Positions 25,108 through 34,654 of a stretch of DNA of 64,000 nucleotides are shown in pieces. Within the stretch, counting starts at the first letter, position 1; each line of letters starts with the position of its first letter. A program made the translations under genes and the position numbers. Source of the DNA: Streptomyces sp. SID13031 (GTDB taxonomy: Bacteria; Actinomycetota; Actinomycetes; Propionibacteriales; Kribbellaceae); the NCBI RefSeq assembly GCF_010548305.1, contig NZ_JAAGLV010000020.1:62001-126000 (forward strand). The letters run 5' to 3'. The notes beneath the pieces were generated by a model. That model had not been told where the DNA came from. It saw nothing but the letters and a program-made list of their open reading frames with translations, and did no database searches.

Positions 25108-25652
25108 TTGTCGCCACCACCCTCAGTGGGTACTGCCGCGCCGATCAGGCCGCGGTAGTAGTCCTTGTCGGTGGCGCCGAGCTGCATGTCGTGCGGCGGC
25201 TCGGACATCCCCGGCAGCAGCGGTGCGAGCAGGTCCTTCTTCTCGTAGATGAGGGACTCGCGGCTGCGGTCGGCCAGCTCGTACTCGTTGGTCATCGTGA
25301 GCGCCCGGGTCGGGCACGCCTCGATGCAGAGTCCGCACAGGATGCAGCGCAGGTAGTTGATCTGGTACACACGGCCGTAGCGCTCACCTGGCGACATCCG
25401 GCCGCCCTCGGTGTTGTCAGCGCCTTCGACGTAGATCGCGTCCGCGGGACAGGCCCACGCACACAGCTCGCAGCCGATGCACTTCTCCAGGCCGTCGGGC
25501 CAGCGGTTCAGCTGGTGCCTGCCGTGGAACCGCGGCGCGGTCGGCTTCTTGTCGAACGGGTACTGCTCGGTGAACGTCTTCCGGAACATCGTCCGGAAGG
25601 TGACCCCGAACCCGGCGACCGGATCCCAGAGGGACTCTTTGACGCTAGCCAC
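25104..25652 (-). CDS. nuoI: NADH-quinone oxidoreductase subunit I
   Basis: 182-aa peripheral-arm ferredoxin-like subunit. Two [4Fe-4S] motifs, CIGCELCAWACPADAI and CILCGLCIEACPTRAL, hold clusters N6a and N6b on the electron path to the quinone site. An N-terminal amphipathic region (residues ~1-50) docks it on the membrane subunits. Overlaps nuoH by 8 bp at its start and nuoJ by 4 bp at its end. Confidence 0.95.
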   Translation of the reverse strand: MASVKESLWDPVAGFGVTFRTMFRKTFTEQYPFDKKPTAPRFHGRHQLNRWPDGLEKCIGCELCAWACPADAIYVEGADNTEGGRMSPGERYGRVYQINYLRCILCGLCIEACPTRALTMTNEYELADRSRESLIYEKKDLLAPLLPGMSEPPHDMQLGATDKDYYRGLIGAAVPTEGGGDK

Positions 25653-26985
25653 GGCTGCCTTCCTTGCTACGAACGTCAGTCTCGCTTCGGCTGGTGGAAT
25701 CGACGATGGGTGGTGGCACCGGGAAGCCCCCGGCGAAGGCGTCGAATTCCTCGCTCGCCACCGGCTCTTCCTGATCGGTCTTCTTCTGCGGCAGGAACAT
25801 CGAGATCACCGCGATCAGCGCGACGATGGCCGCGGCCACCAGCAGGTAGTTGCGCTGGTTGCCGGTGTCGACCTCGCGGCCGAGCGCCCGGACGGTGGCG
25901 ACGAGCAGGATCCAGCCCAGGGAGACCGGGATCAGGATCTTCCAGCCCAGCTTCATGAACTGGTCGTAGCGCAGTCGCGGCAGCGTTCCGCGCAGCCAGA
26001 TGTAGAAGAAGATGAAGCACATCATCTTGCCGACGAACCACAGCACCGGCCAGAAGCCGGAGTTCGCGCCGTCCCAGATCGAGATCGGCCAGGGCGCCCG
26101 CCAGCCGCCCAGGAACAGCGTGGTGGCCAGCGCGGACACGGTCGCCATGTTGATGTACTCGGCCAGGAAGAACATCGCGTACTTCATCGAGGAGTACTCG
26201 GTCAGGAAGCCGGCCACCAGTTCGCCCTCGGCCTCCGGCAGGTCGAACGGCGCCCGGTTCGTCTCGCCGATCATCGAGATCACGTAGATCACGAACGACG
26301 GGAACAACAAGACGGCGTACCAGCCCGGGATCGGGATGTCGGCACCGAACAGGTGCAGCGTCTGGTGCGAGCCCTGCGCGGCGACGATGTCCGAGGTGGA
26401 CATCGAGCCGGCGAACAGGAAGACCGTCACCAGCGCCAGGCCCATCGCGACCTCGTAGGAGATCATCTGGGCGCTGGAGCGCAGCCCGCCGAGCAGCGAG
26501 TAGGTCGAGTTGGACGACCAGCCGCCGAGCACGATGCCGTAGATGCCGATCGACGCGATCGCCATCACGTACAGCACCGAGACGGGCAGGTCGGTGAGTT
26601 GCAGCCGGGTGTAGGTGTCGGTGAACGGGATCTTCACCGTCGGCCCGAACGGAATCACGGCGAAGGTCAGGAAGGCCGGGATCGACACGATCACCGGCGC
26701 CGCGACGTAGACGAATTTGTCCACGCCCTTCGGCATCAGGTCTTCCTTGAACATCAGCTTCATACCGTCGGCCAGCGACTGGAGCAGACCGAACGGGCCG
26801 TGCACGTTCGGGCCGATCCGGTTCTGCATGTAGGCCACGACCCGGCGCTCCAGCCAGATGTTGAAGAGCGTCAGCACGATCAGGAAGACGAAGATCAGCA
26901 GCACCTTGAGGCCGATCACCCACCAGGGGTCGTTACCGACGCCGGCGTCCGGCGGGGCGGCCAGGGGCAGGGCGAGAAGACTCAT
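25645..26985 (-). CDS. nuoH: NADH-quinone oxidoreductase subunit H
   Basis: 446-aa membrane subunit that, with B and D, forms the quinone-binding cavity. Signature blocks: NRIGPNVHGPFGLLQSLADG, KEDLMPKG, and the acidic loop ETNRAPFDLPEAEGELVAGF followed by TEYSSMKYAMFFLAEY, all intact. A C-terminal tail of ~90 residues beyond the E. coli length is usual in actinobacteria. Start overlaps the nuoG stop by ATGA. Confidence 0.95.
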   Translation of the reverse strand: MSLLALPLAAPPDAGVGNDPWWVIGLKVLLIFVFLIVLTLFNIWLERRVVAYMQNRIGPNVHGPFGLLQSLADGMKLMFKEDLMPKGVDKFVYVAAPVIVSIPAFLTFAVIPFGPTVKIPFTDTYTRLQLTDLPVSVLYVMAIASIGIYGIVLGGWSSNSTYSLLGGLRSSAQMISYEVAMGLALVTVFLFAGSMSTSDIVAAQGSHQTLHLFGADIPIPGWYAVLLFPSFVIYVISMIGETNRAPFDLPEAEGELVAGFLTEYSSMKYAMFFLAEYINMATVSALATTLFLGGWRAPWPISIWDGANSGFWPVLWFVGKMMCFIFFYIWLRGTLPRLRYDQFMKLGWKILIPVSLGWILLVATVRALGREVDTGNQRNYLLVAAAIVALIAVISMFLPQKKTDQEEPVASEEFDAFAGGFPVPPPIVDSTSRSETDVRSKEGSRG

Positions 26986-29420
26986 GCGTTCCCTCCGGCG
27001 ATGGTCACGATCGAACCGTGATCTGCGTGCAGCGAGCGTCTGATGTGCGAGTCGGCCGAGTTGGTCGGCAGCCAGACGACGTTGTCGGTCATCGCGGTGA
27101 TCGCCACCGGCAACCGGATCGAGCCGGCGTCGGTGCTGACCACGAGCTCGTCGCCGTCGTTCACCCCGGCCCGGTGCGCCGTGGTCTGCGAGATCCGCGC
27201 CACCGGGCGGCGGGCAGTCGCGACCAGGTGCGGCTCACCGTCGTTACCGCGGCTGTCGTCGATCAGCATCCGCCAGGTCCCGAGCCGGGTCGAGTCGAAA
27301 GCGCCGAGCGGCGGACCGGCCTGGTACGTCGGTTCGCCGGCCCGGTCGCCGTCCCAGCGGCCGAGCTCGTCGAACTCCTTCTTCGCCCCGGCGGGGGTGC
27401 TGAAGCCGAGCGACGAGTCCATCTCCTGCGCCAGCGCGGCCAGCGCGCGGACATCGGGCATCGCGGTCGGCGCCTTGATGACGACCGGGAACGGCCGCTC
27501 GCGACCCTCCCAGTTCACGAAGGTGCCGTCCTTCTCGACCGGCGGTACCACCGGGAAGACCACGTCGGCGTGCTCGGTCACCTGCGAGGTACGAACCTCG
27601 AAGCTGACCACGAACGGCGCGGCAGCCAGCGCGGCCAGAGCCGCCGCCGGATCCGGCAGGTCGTCGATCTCGACACCCGCGACAACCAGCGCCTGCAGCG
27701 ATCCTGCCGAGGCGAGGATCTCGCCGATGTCCTTGCCGACCGTGCTGGGCAGGCCCTCGACGCCCCAAGCAGCTTGCAGGTCGACCCGTGCGGCCGCGTC
27801 CGACACCAGGCGACCGCCCGGCAGCAGACCCGGCAGGCAGCCGGCCTCGAGCGCACCACGGTCACCCGCACGACGCGGGATCCAGACCAGCTGGGCCCCG
27901 GTGTCCAGCGCGAGCCGCAGCGCGGCGGAGTACGCACCTTGGACGGACGCGAGGCGCTCGCCCACGATGATGATCGAGTTGGCGCCGAGCGCGTCCAGCG
28001 CCGCGGCCCCGGCCTCGCCGGTGCCGCGCAGGTCATTCAGTACTGCGGCCTCGGTGCCCGGAGTGCTCTGGACGACGACACCGGACAGCTTCTCGACCCC
28101 GCGCGATCCCAGCGGCGCGACGGTGAAGACCTTGGTGCCGTTCTTGCGGACGCCCTTGCGCAGCCGCAGGAAGACCGCCGGCGACTCCTCCTCGGGCTCG
28201 AAGCCCACCAGCAGGACCGAGCCGGCGTTCTCCAGGTCGGCGAAGGTCGTACCGAGTCCTGTGCCGGCTACCGCGGCGGCCAGGAAGTCGGCCTCCTCCG
28301 GCGAGTACGGCCGGGCCCGGAAGTCGATGTCGTTGGTGCCGAGGGCGACCCGCGCGAACTTCGAGTACGCGTAGGCGTCCTCCAGCGTGAGCCGGCCACC
28401 GGTCAGGACGGCGGCGTTGCCCCGCGCGGCGATGAGCTTCTTCGCCGCGAAGTCCAGCGCCTCCGGCCAGGAAGCGGGCCGCAGCTCGCCGTCCTCGCGG
28501 ATCTGCGGGTGGGTCAGCCGGTCGCCGGTGTTCGCGTAGTTGAACGCGAACCGGTCCCGGTCGGAGATCCACTCCTCGTTGACCTCGGCGTCGTCGCCCG
28601 CCAGCCGGCGCATCACCTTGCCGCGCCGGTAGTCGATCCGGATCGCCGAACCGGACGCGTCGTGCTCGGCCACCGACGGCACCGAGACGAGGTCGAACGG
28701 CCGGGACCGGAACCGGTACGCCGCGCTGGTCAGCGCGCCGACCGGGCAGATCTGGATCGTGTTGCCGGAGAAGTAGCTCTCGAAGGGCTCCTTCTCGTAG
28801 ATGCCGACCTGCTGCAGCGCGCCGCGCTCGAGCAGCTCGATGAACGGATCGCCGGCGATCTGCTGGGAGAACCGGGTGCAGCGCGCGCAGAGAACGCAGC
28901 GCTCGCGGTCCAGCAGGACCTGGGCGGAGACGTTGATCGGCTTGGGGTAGGTCCGCTTCACCCCGTCGTAGCGGCTCTCGCCGCGGCCGTTCGTCATCGC
29001 CTGGTTCTGCAGCGGGCACTCGCCACCCTTGTCGCAGACCGGGCAGTCCAGCGGGTGGTTGATCAGCAGGAACTCCATCTGCCCCTGCTGGGCCTTGTCG
29101 GCCACCGGCGAGGAGATCTGGGTCCGGATGACCATGCCGTCGGCAACGGTCAGCGAGCACGAGGTCTGCGGCTTCGGCATCCCGCGACCGTTGCCTGCGT
29201 CAACGACCTCGACGAGGCACTGACGGCAGGCGGCGACCGGGTCGAGCAGCGGGTGGTCGCAGAACCGCGGGATCTGGACGCCGATCTGCTCCGCGGCCCG
29301 GATCGCCAGGCTGTTCTTCGGGACCTTCACCTCGATGTCGTCGATGGTGACCGTCACCAGGTCCACCTTCTCCACAGCGGAGCCGGCCGGCGGGTTGGCT
29401 GTGTTGTTGACGATCGTCAT
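26982..29420 (-). CDS. nuoG: NADH-quinone oxidoreductase subunit G
   Basis: 812 aa from ATG 29420 (MTIVNNT...), which overlaps the nuoF stop; the frame stays open further into nuoF but that is not coding. N-terminal [2Fe-2S] (CDHPLLDPVAACRQC plus a later Cys), His/Cys3-ligated [4Fe-4S] (HPLDCPVCDKGGECPLQ) and another [4Fe-4S] (CVLCARC...CPVGAL) occupy residues ~35-230. A large molybdopterin-oxidoreductase-like domain, catalytically silent in Complex I, follows. Carries electrons from NuoF/E toward NuoI. Confidence 0.95.
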   Translation of the reverse strand: MTIVNNTANPPAGSAVEKVDLVTVTIDDIEVKVPKNSLAIRAAEQIGVQIPRFCDHPLLDPVAACRQCLVEVVDAGNGRGMPKPQTSCSLTVADGMVIRTQISSPVADKAQQGQMEFLLINHPLDCPVCDKGGECPLQNQAMTNGRGESRYDGVKRTYPKPINVSAQVLLDRERCVLCARCTRFSQQIAGDPFIELLERGALQQVGIYEKEPFESYFSGNTIQICPVGALTSAAYRFRSRPFDLVSVPSVAEHDASGSAIRIDYRRGKVMRRLAGDDAEVNEEWISDRDRFAFNYANTGDRLTHPQIREDGELRPASWPEALDFAAKKLIAARGNAAVLTGGRLTLEDAYAYSKFARVALGTNDIDFRARPYSPEEADFLAAAVAGTGLGTTFADLENAGSVLLVGFEPEEESPAVFLRLRKGVRKNGTKVFTVAPLGSRGVEKLSGVVVQSTPGTEAAVLNDLRGTGEAGAAALDALGANSIIIVGERLASVQGAYSAALRLALDTGAQLVWIPRRAGDRGALEAGCLPGLLPGGRLVSDAAARVDLQAAWGVEGLPSTVGKDIGEILASAGSLQALVVAGVEIDDLPDPAAALAALAAAPFVVSFEVRTSQVTEHADVVFPVVPPVEKDGTFVNWEGRERPFPVVIKAPTAMPDVRALAALAQEMDSSLGFSTPAGAKKEFDELGRWDGDRAGEPTYQAGPPLGAFDSTRLGTWRMLIDDSRGNDGEPHLVATARRPVARISQTTAHRAGVNDGDELVVSTDAGSIRLPVAITAMTDNVVWLPTNSADSHIRRSLHADHGSIVTIAGGNA

Positions 29421-30721
29421 GCTGTGACAACTCCAGCGGTCGCGAAGACGGTGGACGCCATCGGGTCGAACGGGCAGCCGCCGTTGGTGAAGTGGGCGAT
29501 GTAGTCGTCCTTGAAGTGCTGGATCGAGCTGGTGATCGGCGCGGTGGCACCGTCGGCCAGTGCGCAGAACGACCGGCCGGTGATGTTCTCGCTCAGGTCG
29601 AGCAGGGTCTCGAGGTCTTCCTCGCCACCCTGTCCGGCCTCCAGCCGCTCCAGGATCTGCACCAGCCACCAGGTGCCCTCACGGCACGGGGTGCACTTGC
29701 CGCAGGACTCGTGCTTGTAGAACTCGGTCCAGCGCAGCGTCGCGCGGACCGGGCAGACGGTCTCGTCGAAGATCTGCAGGGCCTTGGTGCCGAGCAGCGA
29801 GCCGGCCCCGGAGACACCCTCGTAGTCCAGCGGGACGTCGAGGTGGTCGGCGGTCAGCAGCGGCGTCGAGGACCCGCCCGGGGTCCAGAACTTCAGCTCG
29901 TGGCCCTCGCGGATCCCGCCGGCCAGCTCGAGCAGCTGCCGCAGCGTGATCCCCATCGGCGCCTCGTACTGACCGGGCCGGGTGACGTGGCCGGACAGCG
30001 AGTAGATCGTCGGGCCCTTGGACTTCTCGGTACCCATCGAGGCGAACCAGTCGGCGCCGTTGTTGATGATCGAGGGAACAGACGCGATCGACTCGACGTT
30101 GTTGATGACAGTGGGGCAGCCGTACAGGCCGGCCACCGCGGGGAACGGAGGACGCAGCCGGGGTTGACCACGACGACCTTCCAGCGAGTCGAGCAGCGCC
30201 GTCTCCTCGCCACAGATGTAGGCGCCGGCGCCGGCGTGCACGATCACGTCGATGTCGTAGCCGGTGCCGAGCACGTTGGTGCCGATGAAACCGGCTTCCT
30301 TCGCCTCGGCGACCGCCTGCTGCAGCCGGCGGACCACGTGCAGCACCTCACCGCGGACGTAGATGAACGCGGTGTTCGCGTTGATCGCGTACGCCGAGAT
30401 GATGACGCCCTCGACCAGCGTGTGCGGCGAGGCGAGCATCAGCGGGATGTCCTTGCAGGTACCCGGCTCGGACTCGTCGGCGTTCACCACCAGGTACTTC
30501 GGCTTCGGGTTGTCCTGCGGGATGAACGACCACTTCAAGCCGGTCGGGAAGCCCGCGCCACCACGGCCACGCAGGCCGGAGTCCTTGACCGCGGTCACCA
30601 CGTCGGCCGGCTGCATCCGCAGCGCGGTGCGCAACGCGTCATACCCGCCGGAACGCTGGTACGACGCGAGCTGCCAGGCGCGGATCTGGTCCCAGTTGTC
30701 GGACAGCACTGGAGTGAGCAT
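29417..30721 (-). CDS. nuoF: NADH-quinone oxidoreductase subunit F
   Basis: 434-aa NADH-binding flavoprotein. GRGGAGFPTGLKWSF (residues ~50-65) and the following block bind NADH and FMN, GAGAYICGEETALLDSLEG supports the FMN site, and ESCGKCTPCREGT plus a later Cys (RSFCALADG) bind cluster N3. It is the electron entry point of the complex. Starts 2 bp after nuoE and overlaps nuoG by 4 bp. Confidence 0.95.
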   Translation of the reverse strand: MLTPVLSDNWDQIRAWQLASYQRSGGYDALRTALRMQPADVVTAVKDSGLRGRGGAGFPTGLKWSFIPQDNPKPKYLVVNADESEPGTCKDIPLMLASPHTLVEGVIISAYAINANTAFIYVRGEVLHVVRRLQQAVAEAKEAGFIGTNVLGTGYDIDVIVHAGAGAYICGEETALLDSLEGRRGQPRLRPPFPAVAGLYGCPTVINNVESIASVPSIINNGADWFASMGTEKSKGPTIYSLSGHVTRPGQYEAPMGITLRQLLELAGGIREGHELKFWTPGGSSTPLLTADHLDVPLDYEGVSGAGSLLGTKALQIFDETVCPVRATLRWTEFYKHESCGKCTPCREGTWWLVQILERLEAGQGGEEDLETLLDLSENITGRSFCALADGATAPITSSIQHFKDDYIAHFTNGGCPFDPMASTVFATAGVVTA

Positions 30722-30723
30722 GG

Positions 30724-31545
30724 TCAGTCCTCCTTGCGGCTGTCGGGAGTCGCCGGGGATCCGGTGCCTGATTCCTTGCCCGGCTGGTCTTCCGGACGCG
30801 GACCGGCGGCGGCGTCCGCGGACACCGTCTGCTCGGCGGCGTGCCCGTTGCTGCTACGCGAGTGAGTGCCTTCCGGCGCCGTCCAGTTGCGCTCGCGCGC
30901 CAGCCGGAGGCCGGCCAGCGTGGCCTTGCCACCGGTCGGGCCTTCGTCGGCGCGGCCGTCTGGGAAGCCGGCCAGTACGCGCTCGGCTTCCTTCCAGGTG
31001 CAGATCGTCGCGCCACGCGGGGACTTGACCTCTTTGGCGTCGTCACGCAGGTCGTCGACCAGTTCGGCCGCCGACTCCGGCGTCATGTCGTCGAAGAACT
31101 CCCAGTTCACCATCATCACCGGCGCGTAGTCGCAGGCGGCGTTGCACTCGAGGTGCTCGAGGGTGATCTTGCCGTCCTCGGTGGTCTCGTCGTTGCCGAC
31201 GTCGAGGTGCGACTTGAGCCGCTCGAAGATCAGGTCGCCGCCCATCACCGCGCAGAGCGTGTTGGTGCAGACCCCGACGTGGTAGTCGCCGACCGGGCGG
31301 CGCTTGTACATCGTGTAGAAGGTCGCCACCGCCGAGACCTCGGCACCGGTCAGCCCGAGCACCGCGGCGCACGCCTCGATGCCCTCGGGGGTGATCCGGC
31401 CCTCGACCGACTGGACCAGGTGCAGCATCGGCAGCAGGGCCGACCGGCCCTGCGGGTACCGGGCGGCCAGCTCGCGCATCTCGGCGATCGTGGCGTCCAC
31501 GATCTTCGAGTCGTTCGTGCTGTAGGGAACGGTTGTGTCAGCCAT
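30724..31545 (-). CDS. nuoE: NADH-quinone oxidoreductase subunit E
   Basis: 273-aa thioredoxin-fold [2Fe-2S] subunit. The four cysteines lie in VCTNTLCAVMGG and HLECNAACDYAPVM, binding cluster N1a next to NuoF. After residue ~185 there is a hydrophilic tail rich in Gly, Ala, Ser and Pro that is absent from E. coli but common in actinobacterial NuoE. Directly abuts nuoD (no gap) and ends 2 bp before nuoF. Confidence 0.95.
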   Translation of the reverse strand: MADTTVPYSTNDSKIVDATIAEMRELAARYPQGRSALLPMLHLVQSVEGRITPEGIEACAAVLGLTGAEVSAVATFYTMYKRRPVGDYHVGVCTNTLCAVMGGDLIFERLKSHLDVGNDETTEDGKITLEHLECNAACDYAPVMMVNWEFFDDMTPESAAELVDDLRDDAKEVKSPRGATICTWKEAERVLAGFPDGRADEGPTGGKATLAGLRLARERNWTAPEGTHSRSSNGHAAEQTVSADAAAGPRPEDQPGKESGTGSPATPDSRKED

Positions 31546-32898
31546 CTATCGGTCCACTCCACCCATCACCGGGTCAAGGCTGGCGACGGCGACGATCACG
31601 TCGGCGACCTGTGAGCCCTCGCACAGGATCGGCATCGCCTGCAGGTTTGCGAACGACGGGTCGCGGAAGTGCGCCCGGTACGGCTTGGTGCCGCCGTCGG
31701 AGACCAGGTGACAGCCCAGCTCGCCGCGCGGCGACTCGATCGCCACGTACGCCTGCCCGGCCGGTACCCGGAAGCCCTCGGTGACCAGCTTGAAGTGATG
31801 GATCAGTGCTTCCATCGACTCGCCCATGATGTGCTTGATGTGGTCGAGCGAGTTGCCCATCCCGTCGTTGCCGACGGCCAGCTGGCTCGGCCAGCCGATC
31901 TTCTTGTCGGCCACCATCACCGGCTCGCCCTCCATCTTGGCCAGGCGATCGGCGCACTGCTCGACGATCTTCAGCGATTCCCACATCTCCTGCAGCCGCA
32001 CCCGGAACCGGCCGTACGAGTCGGCGGTGTCCCAGGTCGGTACGTCGAAGTCGTAGGTCTCATAGCCGCAGTACGGCTGGGTCTTGCGCAGGTCCAGGCC
32101 GTACCCGGTCGCGCGCAGCGGCGGGCCGGAGATGCCCAGCGCCATGCACCCGGTCAGGTCCAGGTAGCCGACGTCCTGCAGGCGGGCCTTGAAGATCGGG
32201 TTCGCGTTGCACAGCTCGGCGTACTCGGGCAGGTGCTTGTTCATCCAGGTGATGTACTCCCGGATCTTGTCCAGCGCACCGGCCGGCAGATCCTGCGAGA
32301 CGCCGCCCGGGCGGATGAACGCGTGGTTCATCCGCAGGCCGGTGATCAGCTCGAACAGGTCCAGCGTCATCTCACGCTCGCGGAACCCGATCGTCATCAC
32401 GGTCAGCGCGCCGATCTCCATCCCACCGGTGGCGATGCAGACCAGGTGGCTGCTGATGCGGTTCAGCTCCATCAGGAGCACCCGCATCACGTTCGCCTTC
32501 TCCGGGATCTGCTCCTCGATGCCGAGCAGCCGCTCGACCGCCAGGCAGTACGCCGTCTCGTTGTAGAACGGCGCCAGGTAGTCCATCCGGGTGCAGAACG
32601 TGACGCCCTGCGTCCAGGAGCGGAACTCCATGTTCTTCTCGATACCGGTGTGCAGGTAGCCGATGCCGCAGCGGGCCTCGGTCACGTTCTCGCCCTCGAT
32701 CTCGAGGATGAGCCGGAGCACCCCGTGCGTGGACGGGTGCTGCGGGCCCATGTTGACGACGATGCGCTCTTCGGGCTCGTCGCCGAGGCCGGACACGACC
32801 GAGTCCCAGTCCTGACCGGTGACGGTGAAGACCTTGCCCTCGGTGGTGTCGCGAGTGGTGGCGTAAGGGTCTGCCGATGTCGATTGACTCTGTGTCAT
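31546..32898 (-). CDS. nuoD: NADH-quinone oxidoreductase subunit D
   Basis: 450-aa 49-kDa-type subunit related to NiFe hydrogenase large subunits. MGPQHPSTHGVLRL (residues ~51-64) contains the His of the quinone pocket, and later blocks (RPGGVSQDLP, SPRGELGCHLVSDGG) are intact. With NuoB and NuoH it forms the quinone-binding site. Start codon overlaps the nuoC stop by one base (TAATG). Confidence 0.95.
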   Translation of the reverse strand: MTQSQSTSADPYATTRDTTEGKVFTVTGQDWDSVVSGLGDEPEERIVVNMGPQHPSTHGVLRLILEIEGENVTEARCGIGYLHTGIEKNMEFRSWTQGVTFCTRMDYLAPFYNETAYCLAVERLLGIEEQIPEKANVMRVLLMELNRISSHLVCIATGGMEIGALTVMTIGFREREMTLDLFELITGLRMNHAFIRPGGVSQDLPAGALDKIREYITWMNKHLPEYAELCNANPIFKARLQDVGYLDLTGCMALGISGPPLRATGYGLDLRKTQPYCGYETYDFDVPTWDTADSYGRFRVRLQEMWESLKIVEQCADRLAKMEGEPVMVADKKIGWPSQLAVGNDGMGNSLDHIKHIMGESMEALIHHFKLVTEGFRVPAGQAYVAIESPRGELGCHLVSDGGTKPYRAHFRDPSFANLQAMPILCEGSQVADVIVAVASLDPVMGGVDR

Positions 32899-33608
32899 TA
32901 GTTGTACGACCTCCGCGTGTCGGGCGGCGGGATGACGGCGCCCTTGTACTCGACGTCGATGCCGCCGAGCGGGTAGTCCTTGCGTTGCGGGTGGCCCGGC
33001 CAGTCGTCGGGCATCTGGATCCGGGTCAGCGCCGGGTGGCCGTCGAAGATGATCCCGAAGAAGTCCCAGGCCTCGCGCTCGTGCCAGTCGTTGGCCGGGT
33101 AGACCGAGACGACGGACGGGATGTGCGGGTCGGCGTCGGGGCAGGACACCTCGAGCCGGATCCGGCGGTTGTGCGTGATCGAGAGCAGGTGGTAGACCGC
33201 GTGCAGCTCCCGACCGGTCTCGTGCGGGTAGTGCACACCGGAGACGCCGGAGCAGAACTCGAACCGCAGGTCCGCGTCGTCGCGGATGTGCTGGGCGACC
33301 TCGAGCAGCCGCTCGCGCGCGATGTGCAGGGTCAGCTCGCCGTAGGCGACCACGACCTTCTCGATCGCGGCGTCGCCGACCAGGCTCTCCAGCTTCTCGG
33401 TGGCGCCGTCGAACCAGCCGCCGTACGGCTTGGCCGATCCGCCCGGCAGCGCGACCTGGCGGTGCAGACCGCCGAAGCCCGAGGTGTCACCGGTACCGCG
33501 GACGCCGAACATGCCCTCGCGGTGGTCGACGACCTCCGCCGGACCCGGGGTGGCCGCGTCGCTACCGGACGCGGTCGCCGGAAGGTTTTCGGGTTGGGTG
33601 TCACTCAC
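32898..33608 (-). CDS. nuoC: NADH-quinone oxidoreductase subunit C
   Basis: 236-aa 30-kDa-type subunit of the connecting module. Conserved ERLLEVAQHIRDD, FCSGVSGVHYP and the C-terminal DWHEREAWDFFGIIFDGHPA and MPDDWPGHPQRKDYPLGG are intact. Separate from nuoD here, unlike the fused E. coli gene. The N-terminal ~50 residues are variable and low in complexity. Overlaps nuoB by 4 bp and nuoD by 1 bp. Confidence 0.95.
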   Translation of the reverse strand: MSDTQPENLPATASGSDAATPGPAEVVDHREGMFGVRGTGDTSGFGGLHRQVALPGGSAKPYGGWFDGATEKLESLVGDAAIEKVVVAYGELTLHIARERLLEVAQHIRDDADLRFEFCSGVSGVHYPHETGRELHAVYHLLSITHNRRIRLEVSCPDADPHIPSVVSVYPANDWHEREAWDFFGIIFDGHPALTRIQMPDDWPGHPQRKDYPLGGIDVEYKGAVIPPPDTRRSYN

Positions 33609-34159
33609 CGGAGCAGACCCTTCAGCTCAAGGGTGGGGGAAGCGGACAGGGCGGCGGTCTCCTGCTCGGCCTGCAACGCCTTCTTGTTCGCGCCGAGCTT
33701 GCCGTTCTGGATGTCCTCGTGCAGCTTGAGGAACGCGTCCAGCAGCATCTCCGGCCGCGGCGGGCAGCCGGGCAGGTACATGTCGACCGGGACGACGTGG
33801 TCGACCCCCTGCACGATGGCGTAGTTGTTGAACATGCCGCCGGACGACGCGCAGACGCCCATCGCCAGGACCCATTTCGGGTTCGGCATCTGGTCGTAGA
33901 TCTGGCGCAGGACGGGGGCCATCTTCTGGCTCACCCGGCCGGCCACGATCATCAGGTCGGCCTGGCGCGGCGACGCCCGGAAGACCTCCATGCCGAACCG
34001 GGCCGCGTCGTAGCGCGGGGCGCCGGTGGTCATCATCTCGATCGCGCAGCAGGCCAGCCCGAAGGTTGCCGGCCACAACGAGGCCTTGCGCATGTAGCCC
34101 GACAGGCCTTCGACGGTGGTCAGCAGTACGCCGGCCGGAAGTTGTTCCTCAACACCCAT
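33605..34159 (-). CDS. nuoB: NADH-quinone oxidoreductase subunit B
   Basis: 184-aa subunit holding cluster N2, the last iron-sulfur centre before quinone. Ligands are the tandem CC in FGLACCAIEMM plus single Cys in MGVCASSGGMF and LPGCPPRPE. ARFGMEVFRASPRQADLMIV is another family block. Starts 3 bp after nuoA and overlaps nuoC by ATGA. Confidence 0.95.
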   Translation of the reverse strand: MGVEEQLPAGVLLTTVEGLSGYMRKASLWPATFGLACCAIEMMTTGAPRYDAARFGMEVFRASPRQADLMIVAGRVSQKMAPVLRQIYDQMPNPKWVLAMGVCASSGGMFNNYAIVQGVDHVVPVDMYLPGCPPRPEMLLDAFLKLHEDIQNGKLGANKKALQAEQETAALSASPTLELKGLLR

Positions 34160-34162
34160 AGG

Positions 34163-34522
34163 TCAGTCCCACTCCAGTCCGCCGCGGCGCCAGACGTAGG
34201 CGTACGCGACGAAGACGGTAACGATGAAGATGACCATCTCGACCAACCCGAACAGCGCCATCTGATCGAAGGCGACGGCCCAGGGGTAGAGGAAGATGAT
34301 CTCGATGTCGAACACGATGAAGAGCATCGCGGTGATGTAGTACTTCACCGGGAAACGCCCACCACCGACCGGCTGCGGCGTCGGCTCGATACCGCACTCG
34401 TACGAGTCGAGCTTGGCCCGGTTGTAGCGTTTCGGGCCGACGAGCGCGCTCGTCACCAAGGTGCCCGCCACGAAGATCGTCGCGAGCACACCGAGGATGA
34501 GGATCGGTACGTAAGGGTGCAT
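34163..34522 (-). CDS. nuoA: NADH-quinone oxidoreductase subunit A
   Basis: 119-aa first gene of the nuo operon, with three membrane helices. The long loop between helices 1 and 2 (LDSYECGIEPTPQPVGGGRF, then PVKYYI) and FIVFDIEIIFLYPWA on helix 2 are diagnostic; the loop Cys reports conformational state in this enzyme. The promoter probably lies in the 132 bp upstream, where an 8-bp inverted repeat (34580-34624) is the clearest feature. Confidence 0.95.
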   Translation of the reverse strand: MHPYVPILILGVLATIFVAGTLVTSALVGPKRYNRAKLDSYECGIEPTPQPVGGGRFPVKYYITAMLFIVFDIEIIFLYPWAVAFDQMALFGLVEMVIFIVTVFVAYAYVWRRGGLEWD

Positions 34523-34579
34523 CTTGGGCTGCTCCCTCCTTACTTGCGTCCGGTGGTACGTGGGTCGGTCGTGTGCGTA

Positions 34580-34624
34580 GTACTGGTCACTGCCTACTGC
34601 GGTGCAGCACTGTGTTACCAGTAC
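34580..34624. promoter_or_regulatory. Inverted repeat between menJ and nuoA
   Basis: GTACTGGT (34580-34587) and ACCAGTAC (34617-34624), with a 29-bp spacer, sit in the 132-bp region after menJ and before nuoA. It could be an attenuating hairpin in a menJ-nuo transcript or half-sites of a regulator. I see no confident -35/-10 pair here. Confidence 0.3.
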
Positions 34625-34654
34625 CGCTGTGTCTCACGTCACGCGCCCCGCCGA

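Noticed and set aside
29421..29669. N-terminal extension of nuoG into nuoF
   Set aside because: The extension is another-frame nuoF sequence; the ATG at 29420 overlaps the nuoF stop like the other nuo junctions and gives a normal NuoG N-terminus.
30724..31545. nuoE C-terminal tail as a fusion
   Set aside because: Low-complexity hydrophilic tails are common on actinobacterial NuoE and contain no domain.
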